A stretch of DNA of 64,000 nucleotides from Microbacterium ureisolvens (GCF_015278315.1 NZ_JADIJE010000009.1:153338-217337), one strand, 5' to 3'. Shown: positions 48,996-56,769, counted from the stretch's first letter. The notes: generated from the letters alone by a model not told the origin. Program-made: numbers and translations.

Positions 48996-49493
48996 ATGTG
49001 GCTGCGTCGTGCGTTCTTCGGCTGGCTCATCCCGGCGGCCTTCCTGCTGCCGCTGTGGCTGCTGGTCGGCTGGGCCGTCTTCAGCGCCGGAGGGTGGGAG
49101 TTCCTCTGGGTGCTGTTCCTCGCCATCCCGGGTGTGTTCCTCTGGCAGCTGCTGCTCACGCTGCTGGTGCGGGCGCGCGGCACGGTCCGTGCGCATCGTG
49201 CGGTCTCGTGGTGGGACGTGCTGGGCTTCACGGTGTGGCACGGCCTGGTGATCTCCCTGGGCTTCTTCGCCGAAGACTGGTGGGCCCCCGTGATGGCGGT
49301 CGCGATCCTTGCGGGTGTGGGCCTGTTCTGGCTCGAGCTCTGGCAGCTGTGGAGCGAGGCGCGGCCCTCCCGGTTCGTCCTGCGCACCTCCGAGGGCGTC
49401 GCGTACATCCCGGCGCGGGCCGATGCGCCGCAGCAGCCGGACGAACGCGAGGTCATCATCATCAACGAGAAGCAGGTACCGCCCGCCGGCTGA
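48996..49493 (+). CDS. Four-helix membrane protein of unknown function
   Basis: 165-aa integral membrane protein. Hydrophobic segments are at roughly residues 8-28 (FFGWLIPAAFLLPLWLLVGW), 32-55, 75-92 and 98-118. The C-terminal ~45 residues are hydrophilic and likely cytosolic (PARADAPQQPDEREVIIINE). ATG 48996 is chosen because of the TAGCAT box 7 nt upstream. No known transporter motif is visible. It lies between map and rplS, and its role is unknown. Confidence 0.72.
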   Translation: MWLRRAFFGWLIPAAFLLPLWLLVGWAVFSAGGWEFLWVLFLAIPGVFLWQLLLTLLVRARGTVRAHRAVSWWDVLGFTVWHGLVISLGFFAEDWWAPVMAVAILAGVGLFWLELWQLWSEARPSRFVLRTSEGVAYIPARADAPQQPDEREVIIINEKQVPPAG

Positions 49494-49499
49494 CGCGGT

Positions 49500-49528
49500 T
49501 TGGCCGGGTGCGGCATCCATGGCAGAAT
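49500..49528 (+). promoter_or_regulatory. rplS promoter
   Basis: TTGGCC (49500-49505), 17-nt spacer, CAGAAT (49523-49528). It would start a leader of about 125 nt before rplS. Confidence 0.6.
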
Positions 49529-49535
49529 GGATGTT

Positions 49536-49661
49536 TGTGCCCTGACCGGTTCTGCCTCAGGGGAACCAGCTGTACGGCGTCAAGCCGGAGGCCTGCGGCA
49601 CACGAATCCTTTCACCTTCCTTCCCGTGGTCGACCTGTGGCGGCCGCAGAGAGAGACGATC
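49536..49661 (+). ncRNA. Structured 5' leader of rplS (candidate)
   Basis: Untranslated stretch between the promoter and rplS ATG. A stem CCCTGA/TCAGGG (49540-49545 with 49557-49562) and further G/C-rich pairings are possible. Its length is unusual in a genome with many leaderless genes and suggests autoregulation by L19 or another control element. No known leader family was confirmed. Confidence 0.4.
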
Positions 49662-50009
49662 ATGCAGATCCTCGACGCCGTCGACGCGGCTTCGCTCCGC
49701 TCCGACATCCCCGCCTTCGCCCCCGGCGACACCGTCAAGGTGCACGTCAACATCACCGAGGGCAACCGCTCCCGCATCCAGGTCTTCCAGGGCGTCGTCA
49801 TCGGCCGCTCGGGCGACGGCGTCCGCGAGACGTTCACCGTCCGCAAGATCAGCTTCCAGGTCGGCGTCGAGCGCACCTTCCCGGTGCACTCCCCGGTCAT
49901 CGACCACATCGAGGTCGTGACCCGCGGTGACGTGCGTCGCGCCAAGCTCTACTACCTGCGCAACCTCCGTGGCAAGAAGGCCAAGATCAAGGAGAAGCGC
50001 GAGAACTGA
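49662..50009 (+). CDS. rplS: 50S ribosomal protein L19
   Basis: Ribosomal protein at the subunit interface. Conserved segments are [32 protein letters not shown] and [20 protein letters not shown]. The length is 115 aa. ATG 49662 has a weak GAGAGA ribosome-binding site. It is followed by a strong terminator, so lepB is transcribed separately. Confidence 0.97.
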   Translation: MQILDAVDAASLRSDIPAFAPGDTVKVHVNITEGNRSRIQVFQGVVIGRSGDGVRETFTVRKISFQVGVERTFPVHSPVIDHIEVVTRGDVRRAKLYYLRNLRGKKAKIKEKREN

Positions 50010-50033
50010 CGGCCGCTGCCGCAGCGCTCTTCA

Positions 50034-50063
50034 GAAGCCCCGGACGATCACGTCCGGGGCTTC
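50034..50063 (+). terminator. rplS terminator
   Basis: Perfect 13-bp stem (50034-50046 with 50051-50063), ATCA loop, followed by a short pyrimidine stretch (TTCCGTTCTCC), 24 nt after rplS. Confidence 0.85.
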
Positions 50064-50143
50064 TTCCGTTCTCCGGCGGAGGCCGGAGTGTGCGACCCTT
50101 GAAGGCGGGCCGCCGCGACCGCCGGCACCCGCGAAGGAACTGC

Positions 50144-50920
50144 ATGACGACCGAGAAGTCGGCTCCGGCCGAGCCGGCGCCCGGGCACGAGGCCGCCGCC
50201 ACCCTCCAGCCGCGTCGTCGGGGCTGGGTGGCGTTCCTGCGCGACGTCGTGATCATCATCGTGATCGCGGTGCTCGTATCGCTCGTCGTCAAGACGTTCA
50301 TCGTCCGCTCCTTCTACATCCCCTCCGGATCGATGGAGGACACGCTCCACGTCCAGGACCGGATCCTCGTCGACGAGATCACCCCGCGCTTCGGCGGCTA
50401 CGACCGCGGCGACATCGTCGTCTTCCAGGATCCCGGGGGCTGGCTTCCCCCGAGCACCGCCCCCGCGCGCCCTCCCGTGGTCGAGGCCGTCGAGTGGGTC
50501 CTCTCGCTCGTGGGTCTGGCCGCGCCCGACAGCGACGATCACCTCGTCAAGCGCATCATCGGGCTTCCCGGCGACCACGTGGTGTGCTGCAACGCGATCG
50601 GCCAGATCACCGTAAACGACGTGCCCATCGACGAGAGCGGCTACATCAAGCTGCCGGCGGGGGAGACCGCCGCGTCCGGCGACGCCTTCGACGTCACCGT
50701 GCCGGACGGCAGCCTGTGGGTGCTGGGGGACAACCGCTATCGCTCCAAGGACTCGCGCTACAACACCGACCAGCCCGGCAAGGGCTTCGTGCCGATGGAC
50801 AACCTCGTCGGCCGCGCGTTCCTCGTGACCTGGCCGCTGGACCGCTTCGGCATGCTCGACTTCCACCACGACGTCTTCTCCGGCGTGCCTGCGCCGGATC
50901 CGGAGGGCGACGCGCAGTGA
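50144..50920 (+). CDS. lepB: Signal peptidase I
   Basis: Membrane serine protease that cleaves signal peptides. One N-terminal transmembrane helix (VVIIIVIAVLVSLVVKTFIV) precedes the catalytic serine in YIPSGSMEDTL. The lysine general base is in HLVKRIIGLPGDHV, followed by GDNRYRSKDSR. The length of 258 aa is normal. ATG 50144 has AAGGA upstream. It overlaps rnhB by 4 nt (GTGA). Confidence 0.95.
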   Translation: MTTEKSAPAEPAPGHEAAATLQPRRRGWVAFLRDVVIIIVIAVLVSLVVKTFIVRSFYIPSGSMEDTLHVQDRILVDEITPRFGGYDRGDIVVFQDPGGWLPPSTAPARPPVVEAVEWVLSLVGLAAPDSDDHLVKRIIGLPGDHVVCCNAIGQITVNDVPIDESGYIKLPAGETAASGDAFDVTVPDGSLWVLGDNRYRSKDSRYNTDQPGKGFVPMDNLVGRAFLVTWPLDRFGMLDFHHDVFSGVPAPDPEGDAQ

Positions 50921-51576
50921 CCGTCGCGGAGCCCCGTCTCACCCTCGAGCGCAAGCTGCTCCGGGAGCATGCGCTCATCATCGCGTGCGACGAGGTGGGA
51001 AGGGGAGCCCTCGCCGGCCCGGTCGCCGTCGGAGCGGCGGTGGTCGATGCGCCGAGGTCCCGCAAGCGGATCCCGCAGGGCCTGCGCGACTCCAAGCTCG
51101 TGCCCGAACCGAAGCGTGCCGACGTCGCCGCCCGCGCGGCGACGTGGGTGGCCGCGAGCGCCGTCGGCTGGGCCAGCTCCGAGGAGATCGACGAGATCGG
51201 GATCATGCGGGCACTCGGACTCGCATCGATCCGAGCACTCGCCGATCTCCGCGCCCACGGCGTGATCCCGGAGGAGGCGATCGTCATCCTCGACGGCAAC
51301 TACGACTACATCACCCCGGCGGGCGCGTGGGGACTCACGGTGCGTCCCGTCATCAAGGCCGACCGCGACTGCGCGTCGGCCGCCGCCGCCTCGGTGATCG
51401 CGAAGGTCGCGCGCGACCGGCTGATGACGGACCTGCACGACGAGCTCCCCGCCTACAACTGGGCCCGCAACAAGGGCTACGCCAGCCCCGACCATCGCGA
51501 CGCGATCCGCGCGTACGGCATCAGCCGGCACCATCGTGCGTCATGGTCGATCGCCGAGGCGCCCACGCTGTTCTGA
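50917..51576 (+). CDS. rnhB: Ribonuclease HII
   Basis: Cleaves the RNA strand of RNA-DNA hybrids and initiates ribonucleotide removal from DNA. Catalytic acidic residues are in ACDEVGRGALAGPVAVGA (Asp-Glu), VILDGNYDY and KADRDCASAAAASVIAKV. The length is 219 aa. GTG 50917 overlaps lepB. This rplS-lepB-rnhB order is widely conserved. Confidence 0.95.
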   Translation: MTVAEPRLTLERKLLREHALIIACDEVGRGALAGPVAVGAAVVDAPRSRKRIPQGLRDSKLVPEPKRADVAARAATWVAASAVGWASSEEIDEIGIMRALGLASIRALADLRAHGVIPEEAIVILDGNYDYITPAGAWGLTVRPVIKADRDCASAAAASVIAKVARDRLMTDLHDELPAYNWARNKGYASPDHRDAIRAYGISRHHRASWSIAEAPTLF

Positions 51577-51623
51577 GCGTTCGCCGGCCGCGGACCGCGG
51601 GTCGCGGCATCCGTCCGCGCCCA

Positions 51624-51629
51624 TAGGAT
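51624..51629 (+). promoter_or_regulatory. -10 box of the DUF2469 gene, probably leaderless
   Basis: TAGGAT ends 9 nt before ATG 51639. Confidence 0.5.
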
Positions 51630-51638
51630 GGAACCACC

Positions 51639-51962
51639 ATGGATGACGAGGTCTTCGAAGACTACGACCGAGAACTCGAACTCGCGCTGTACCGCGAATA
51701 TCGGGATGTCGTCTCGCAGTTCCAATACGTGATCGAGACGGAGCGTCGCTTCTACCTCGCCAACGAGGTCAACGTCGTGCGGCGCGACACCGAGCACGAC
51801 TTCTACTTCGAAATCTCCATGTCCGACGTCTGGGTCTGGGACATCTATCGTGCCGACCGCTTCGTCAAGGCGGTGCGGGTGCTGACCTTCAAGGACGTCA
51901 ACGTCGAGGAGCTCTCGCGTCGCGACTTCCATCTCCCCGAAGAGCTGTCGCTCGACAACTGA
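51639..51962 (+). CDS. DUF2469 family protein
   Basis: 107-aa conserved actinobacterial protein usually found right after rnhB; its function is unknown. It is rich in Tyr, Glu and Asp (DYDRELELALYREYRDVVSQ; DFYFEISMSDVWVWDIYRAD). There is no signal peptide or membrane segment. The IS110-type element begins within a few bases of its stop, separating it from yraN. Confidence 0.88.
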   Translation: MDDEVFEDYDRELELALYREYRDVVSQFQYVIETERRFYLANEVNVVRRDTEHDFYFEISMSDVWVWDIYRADRFVKAVRVLTFKDVNVEELSRRDFHLPEELSLDN

Positions 51963-51983
51963 CAGTGATGATGGGGTGGTGGG

Positions 51984-52135
51984 AGCCCCGCAGCGGTTCT
52001 TCCTGACTCAGCTACTGACTGACTGAGGGTCTTCAACGCGATCTGTCGGTTGATTCGCTGCGGGGCTGCCGTGCACTCACCGTGCGAGGGTTGTGACCTC
52101 ATAGGAGCCTGTGCCAGCAGGCACCCATCACTGTC
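51984..52135 (+). ncRNA. Candidate bridge RNA of the IS110 element
   Basis: The non-coding region upstream of the transposase can fold strongly. A perfect 12-bp stem (AGCCCCGCAGCG 51984-51995 with CGCTGCGGGGCT 52056-52067) encloses 60 nt, with further small stems inside and after it (GAGG...CCTC near 52086-52099, GCCTG...CAGGC near 52107-52122). IS110 elements encode a bridge RNA at this position that pairs with donor and target DNA. The CATAGGAGC match to the right end is consistent with a donor-guide segment. Structure is seen; function is inferred. Confidence 0.5.
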
Positions 52136-52195
52136 TTGTCCGCTCGCTCTCGGCGGTGCGTGCCGTTCATTCCCGGTTGAGTGAGAGGAACGGCG

Positions 52196-53246
52196 ATGAC
52201 CACCATCGCACGAGAAGTTGAACAGGTCGAGGTCGCGGTCGGGGTTGATACACATGGCGATACCCATACCGCCGCGGTCATCGACACCACGGGACGGTTG
52301 CTGGGGTGCGCCCAGTTCTCCGCGGACGCGAAGGGCTACGCGGCGCTGTTGACATGGGCGATGGCGTTCGGGATGCTGCTCGTCGCGGCGATCGAAGGCA
52401 CCGGCGCGTATGGCGCTGGTCTTGCCCGATACCTCCGCGGCGCGGGTGTTGAGCTGCTGGAGATCGACCGCCCTGACCGCAAGACCCGCCGATTCGCGGG
52501 CAAGTCGGACCCGCTGGACGCGGAAGCGGCAGCACGCGCGGGCCTGTCCAGGGCACGAACCGGCGTCCCGAAGGACCGGTCCGGGAAGGTCGAGGCGCTG
52601 CGGAACCTGCGGGTCGCCCGGCGCAGCGCCGTCGATCAGCGCGCCGACTGCATGCGGCGGATCAAGACGCTGCTGGTAACCGCTCCCGACGGACTGCGGG
52701 AGCGGCTGCGCCGGCTATCCGACAGGGAACTCCTGCACGCCTGCGCGGGCCTACGCCCCGACACCACACAGGTCGGTGAGCCCGAGCAGGCCGCGAAGGT
52801 TGCCTTGCGGTCTCTCGCCCGCCGCCATGCCGCGCTGGTAGCCGAGATCGACGACCTCGACGAGCTGATCGGACCGCTCGTCGCCCGCGATCAACCCGGC
52901 CCTGCTCGAACTCAACGGCGTCGGCACGGACGTTGCGGGACAACTGCTCGTCACCGCAGGGGAGAACACCGACCGGCTTCACTCCGAAGCAGCGTTCGCG
53001 ATGCTCTGCGGCGTCGCGCCCATCCCCGCATCCTCCGGGAAGATCCGCCGACACCGACTCAACCGCGGCGGCGACAGACAAGCCAACGCCGCCCTCTACC
53101 GCATCGTCCTCTGCCGACTCCGATGGGACCCCAGAACCCAGGCCTACATGCGACGACGCACCAAACAAGGTCTCTCCAAGAAGGACATCATCCGCTGCCT
53201 CAAACGCCTCATCGCCCGCGAGATCTACAGCGCCCTCACCGCTTGA
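52196..53246 (+). pseudogene. IS110-family transposase, one-base frameshift
   Basis: DEDD-type IS110 transposase. The N-terminal RuvC-like part is VGVDTHGDTHTAAV, AAIEGTGAYG and DRPDRKTRRFAGKSDPLDAE. Around 52889 one extra G shifts the frame, and the second half continues as INPALLELNGVGTDVAGQLL, then AMLCGVAPIPASSGK (serine-containing region) to the end at 53246. Without the shift it would be about 350 aa. ATG 52196 has GAGAGGAA upstream. The break could be a real mutation or a sequencing error. Confidence 0.8.
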
Positions 53247-53372
53247 CATCCATAGGAGCATCGACCCCGCCGGCTCCTCCCCACCCCGGCGTCTGCGGCG
53301 CGTTTCGCTGCTTCTGAACGGATGCCGCACCCCGGCGTCCGCGCGCATGCACGCCCGCGCGACGATGCTGCC

Positions 53373-53741
53373 ATGGCAGACAAAGACGACCTCGGACGCG
53401 CGGGCGAGGATCGCGCCGTCCGGTATTTCGAGGAGCGGGGATTCACCGTCCTCGCCCGGAACTGGCGGTGCCGCGACGGTGAGATCGACCTGGTGGTCGC
53501 CGACCGCACGATCGTGGCGGTCGTCGAGGTCAAGACGCGCCGAAGTGAGGGCTTCGGGCACCCGTTCGAGGCGATCGACGGCCGCAAGCGCGCGCGGCTG
53601 TGGCGACTGGCGGTCGCGTGGGCGAGCGCGCATCGCGACCTCGTGCAGGGCCGGCGGCTGCGTATCGACGCCGTCGGGCTGACCGGCCCGACTGTCGACG
53701 CCGCGCGGCTCGAGCACCTCGTCGACGTCGAGGTGCCGTGA
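53373..53741 (+). CDS. yraN: YraN family (UPF0102) endonuclease-like protein
   Basis: 122-aa Holliday-junction-resolvase-like protein. The nuclease-fold acidic residues are in GEDRAVRYFEERGFTVLARN, DGEIDLVVAD and VAVVEVKTRR. It is usually encoded next to comM; here its stop overlaps the comM GTG by 4 nt. ATG 53373 is chosen over 53322 because conserved sequence starts at MADKDDLGRAGED. Confidence 0.9.
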   Translation: MADKDDLGRAGEDRAVRYFEERGFTVLARNWRCRDGEIDLVVADRTIVAVVEVKTRRSEGFGHPFEAIDGRKRARLWRLAVAWASAHRDLVQGRRLRIDAVGLTGPTVDAARLEHLVDVEVP

Positions 53742-54739
53742 GCGTCGCGCGCACCTGGGCGGTGGCCCTCGTCGGAGCCGAGGGGGAGTGCGTTGAGGTC
53801 GAAGCCGACCTGTCGCAGCAGACGCCCGAGTTCCGCATCATCGGCCTGCCCGACAAGGCCCTCGGCGAAGCTGTGCAGCGGGTGCACAACGCGTGCGCGA
53901 ACAGCGCCACCCCGCTGCCGCGGCGGCGGCTGACGGTGAACCTGTCTCCCGCGAGCCTGCCCAAACAAGGATCCGGATTCGATGTCGCGATCGCCATCGC
54001 CTCGCTCGCGACCGAGTCGACCATGGACGCCGCCTCGGTCGCCAGCGCCGTGCACATCGGCGAACTCGGACTCGACGGTCGGCTGCGGCCGGTGCCGGGT
54101 GTGCTTCCGGCGGTGGTCGCCGCGCGCCGAGCGGGACATCGCCGCGTGGTCGTGCCGTTCGCGAACGGTCCCGAGGCCGAGCTCGTCGAAGGGGTCGACG
54201 TGCTGGCCGCCCTGAACCTGGCGCAGGTGGTCGCCTGGCACGGCGGCGACGTGGAGGTGCCCGACGACCAGCCTGTGTTCCTCGCCGACGAGGAGGAGCC
54301 GCCCCGGGCGGCCCTCGACCTCGCCGAGGTGATCGGCCAGCGCGACGCCGTCGACGCGCTCATCGTGGCGGCGGCCGGCGGACACCACCTGCTGATGTGC
54401 GGACCGCCCGGCGCCGGCAAGACGATGCTGGCTCGACGGCTTCCGGGCATCCTCCCCGAGCTCGACGATCGGGCGGCCCTCGCGAGTGCGTCGATCCGCA
54501 GCCTGGCGGGTGCTCGCGTGGTCGAGCTGTCGCGCACGCCGCCATTCGAGGCCCCGCATCACAGTGCGAGCATCGCCGCCCTCGTCGGCGGAGGGACGCG
54601 CGTCGTGCGGCCCGGTGCCATCGCCCGGGCGAGCGAGGGCGTCCTGTTCCTCGACGAGTCGAAAGATCCGAAAATAACCCGAATGTGCATGAGTATCGAC
54701 GTCGATATACAATCCGATTATCGACCTCGCCCAGAGTAA
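53738..54739 (+). pseudogene. comM: comM (YifB-type AAA+ ATPase) disrupted by insertion
   Basis: Mg-chelatase-like AAA+ protein linked to branch migration and DNA uptake in other bacteria. The first 307 residues are intact: SVARTWAVALVGAEGECVEV, the Lon-like domain, Walker A GPPGAGKTMLARRL and Walker B GVLFLDE. There the match stops (about 54658): the expected APEF continuation is missing and 26 unrelated residues follow to a stop. Full-length ComM is about 500 aa. The remainder should lie at the other end of the inserted element, beyond the window. Confidence 0.88.
54694..54725. promoter_or_regulatory. TATCGAC operator cluster at the left end of the phage-like element
   Basis: Perfect 14-bp palindrome TATCGACGTCGATA (54694-54707) followed 11 nt later by a third half-site TATCGAC (54719-54725). 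Single copies recur upstream of other transcription units of the element (59845, 59928, 63536). The rest of 54740-54843 holds only the hairpin at 54797-54829. Confidence 0.5.
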
Positions 54740-54796
54740 GTCGGTCGCCTAGTTTCGGCGTAGAGGTTGAGTTCGCTCCCTCAGGAAACAGCCACC

Positions 54797-54829
54797 GTCA
54801 GAGGCGGGGTATCGCTACCCATCTCTGAC
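54797..54829 (+). promoter_or_regulatory. Hairpin directly upstream of the capsid gene's ribosome-binding site
   Basis: GTCAGAG / CTCTGAC outer stem with inner GGGTA / TACCC and a TCGC loop. It ends immediately before GAAGGAGGGTC, the Shine-Dalgarno of the capsid gene, so it might shield or protect the translation start. Confidence 0.5.
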
Positions 54830-54843
54830 GAAGGAGGGTCGGC

Positions 54844-56004
54844 ATGGAAAGCCGCCTCAACATCGCGTGCCTCGCTCGCGACATCGTCGGCGCAGACCGC
54901 GGCTTCAACGTCGCCGCCGACATCCTCACCCACACCGCAGACGGTGTGCAGCTCAACACCCTGTGGAACGAGTTCTCGTCCCAGCTCATCGAGTGGAACC
55001 AGACGCGAAACGCCATCGCTGCCCTGTTCACTCGCAACACCACCGAGTCGTTCGCCCAGGTGATCGCCGGTTCGGACTCGGTGGAGTTCGAAAAGCAGTC
55101 CGAGTTCGGCGTGCCGCAGGCCGTTCGCGTGCAGCCGGGGTACACCCGCATGGGCTTCCCGCTCGACTGGTTCGACGTCGGGATTCGCTACACCCGCAAG
55201 TTCCTGCGCGACGCGACCGCCGAGCAGGTCCGCGCACAGCACCAGGCGGTCCTCGAGGCCGACAACCGCGCCACGTTCCGAGACACCATGCGAGCGCTGA
55301 CGAGCAAGGCGCAGGCCGGCTCGCGCCCGGTCAACGAGAACGGCGTCGAGATCTTCGACCTCTGGGACGGCTCGGCTGGCGAGGCGCCGCCCGCGTACGC
55401 CGGTCGCACCTTCTCGTCCACGCACGATCACTACCTCGTGTCGGGTGCCGCGGCCATCGACTCCGGCGACGTGGAGGCACTCATCGCCACGATCCAGGAA
55501 CACGGTCACGGACTTCGCACGTCGAACGAGCAGCTGATCATCATGGTCAACCCGGCTCAGGCCGACGCGATCTGGACCTGGCGCAAGAACGAGGTGAACG
55601 CGAACGGCGCGGTCGCGAAGTACGACTTCATCCCCGCCGCGTCGGCTCCCGCGTACCTCACGGACCTCAGCATCGTGGGTGACCGTGCGCCCGCGCAGTT
55701 CTCGGGTCTGGCGCTCGATGGTTCCTACGGTGACGCCTGGATCACCAAGAACCACTTCGTTCCGGCGGGCTACGTGATCGCCGTCGCGACGGGCGGCCCC
55801 GGCTCGCTTCGCAACCCGCTGTGGTTCCGCGAGCACCCGGTCGCCGCCAACCGCGGTCTGCGCCTGCTCCCGCAGTACGAGCGCTACCCGCTGGTCGAGG
55901 CGACCTACGAGCACGGCTACGGCCTCGGCGTGCGCTACCGCTCCGCCGCCGCCGTCATGCAGATCAAGGCCTCGGGTTCGTACGACAACCCGACCTGGCC
56001 GTAA
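54844..56004 (+). CDS. Putative phage major capsid protein
   Basis: 386-aa soluble protein starting MESRLNIACLARDIVGADRG. The length, the mixed alpha/beta composition, the segment RYTRKFLRDATAEQVRAQHQ and the C-terminal LVEATYEHGYGLGVRYRSAA are like phage capsid proteins of the P22/HK97 fold. GAAGGAGG gives an excellent ribosome-binding site, fitting a highly expressed structural gene, and a hairpin terminator follows. No protease or scaffold gene is adjacent. Assignment by overall features, not by a diagnostic motif. Confidence 0.58.
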   Translation: MESRLNIACLARDIVGADRGFNVAADILTHTADGVQLNTLWNEFSSQLIEWNQTRNAIAALFTRNTTESFAQVIAGSDSVEFEKQSEFGVPQAVRVQPGYTRMGFPLDWFDVGIRYTRKFLRDATAEQVRAQHQAVLEADNRATFRDTMRALTSKAQAGSRPVNENGVEIFDLWDGSAGEAPPAYAGRTFSSTHDHYLVSGAAAIDSGDVEALIATIQEHGHGLRTSNEQLIIMVNPAQADAIWTWRKNEVNANGAVAKYDFIPAASAPAYLTDLSIVGDRAPAQFSGLALDGSYGDAWITKNHFVPAGYVIAVATGGPGSLRNPLWFREHPVAANRGLRLLPQYERYPLVEATYEHGYGLGVRYRSAAAVMQIKASGSYDNPTWP

Positions 56005-56008
56005 GACC

Positions 56009-56070
56009 GAGCGCCACCGAGCCACGGGATTGTCCACTCCAGCGGACCGCTCGCGTGGACGGTGGCGCTC
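56009..56070 (+). terminator. Terminator after the capsid gene
   Basis: Ten-base perfect stem GAGCGCCACC (56009-56018) / GGTGGCGCTC (56061-56070), with an inner GTCCAC/GTGGAC stem (56032-56037 with 56055-56060). It starts 5 nt after the capsid stop. Confidence 0.65.
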
Positions 56071-56144
56071 TCAAACCCCCGACTCGGCTAGCTACCGAGA
56101 CGGCGAGACGACCGCTCAGGGCATGGGCTCACCTCGTCTCACCA

Positions 56145-56182
56145 CCGGGGCGTCGCTCTTCCTCTTTCGCGCGACGCCCCGG
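56145..56182 (+). terminator. Second strong hairpin before the 182-aa gene
   Basis: Perfect 12-bp stem CCGGGGCGTCGC / GCGACGCCCCGG with a 14-nt pyrimidine-rich loop, 38 nt before the next ATG. It may be another terminator or a 5' stabilising hairpin. Confidence 0.5.
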
Positions 56183-56220
56183 TTCACCCACCGCGAGAGA
56201 GGAAGCGAAAGGGAAACAAC

Positions 56221-56769
56221 ATGGACATCAACACCATCGATGCAGAGAACGCCGCAATGATCGAGGCGCTCGTGTTCTGCAAGACCGCTGGCGACAACCG
56301 CTGGCTGGTCGACCTGGACCCGTGGATCGCTCAGTCGATGATCACGGCGACCACCGACCTCGGGTTCAGCCCGGTCCCCGATCCCTCCCGCGCCATCGCG
56401 GTTGAGAGCAACAGCACCAGCACGACCGACCCTGACGCGGGTGACTCCCTGATCCTCGGTCGCAAGTGGCGCTACGCATCGGAGCTCAACGGCAAGCCGG
56501 TCGCCGGTCTCGACTCGACGGACAACCTCCCGATGGCCAGCTGCCACCGATGCGACTCGCTCGACGTGTTCGAGCGCAAGCGTGCACAGGCCACCTTCTA
56601 CATTCCGCGAGGCCGGTTCGTGGTCGAGTTCGCGCTGTGCCGCGACTGCATGATCCACCTTGCCTCGCTCGCAAGCCACGTCACCGAGCGCTCCCGGGTC
56701 GAGTCCGGTGACACCTACGTCGAGTTCGAGCGCTCCGCTCGCGTCGGCGAGGACGACACGGAGGTGTAG
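56221..56769 (+). CDS. Phage-element protein of unknown function with CxxC pairs
   Basis: 182-aa acidic protein. It contains CHRCDSLD and CRDCMIHL about 36 residues apart, which could bind zinc. The N-terminal half (NAAMIEALVFCKTAGDNRWL) is helical. AAAGGGAAA precedes the ATG at 56221. It lies between the capsid and tape-measure genes, where connector and tail-tube genes would normally be, but resembles none of these. Confidence 0.6.
   Translation: MDINTIDAENAAMIEALVFCKTAGDNRWLVDLDPWIAQSMITATTDLGFSPVPDPSRAIAVESNSTSTTDPDAGDSLILGRKWRYASELNGKPVAGLDSTDNLPMASCHRCDSLDVFERKRAQATFYIPRGRFVVEFALCRDCMIHLASLASHVTERSRVESGDTYVEFERSARVGEDDTEV

Larger units (their letters stand above)
51964..53260 (+). mobile_element. 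IS110-family insertion sequence (boundaries approximate)
   Basis: About 1.3 kb: a ~230-bp non-coding left end, one transposase reading frame (with a frameshift) and a very short right end. There are no terminal inverted repeats, as expected for IS110. The element sits between DUF2469 and yraN. CATAGGAGC occurs both in the left non-coding part (52100-52108) and just after the transposase (53251-53259). Exact ends need comparison with an empty site. Confidence 0.75.
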
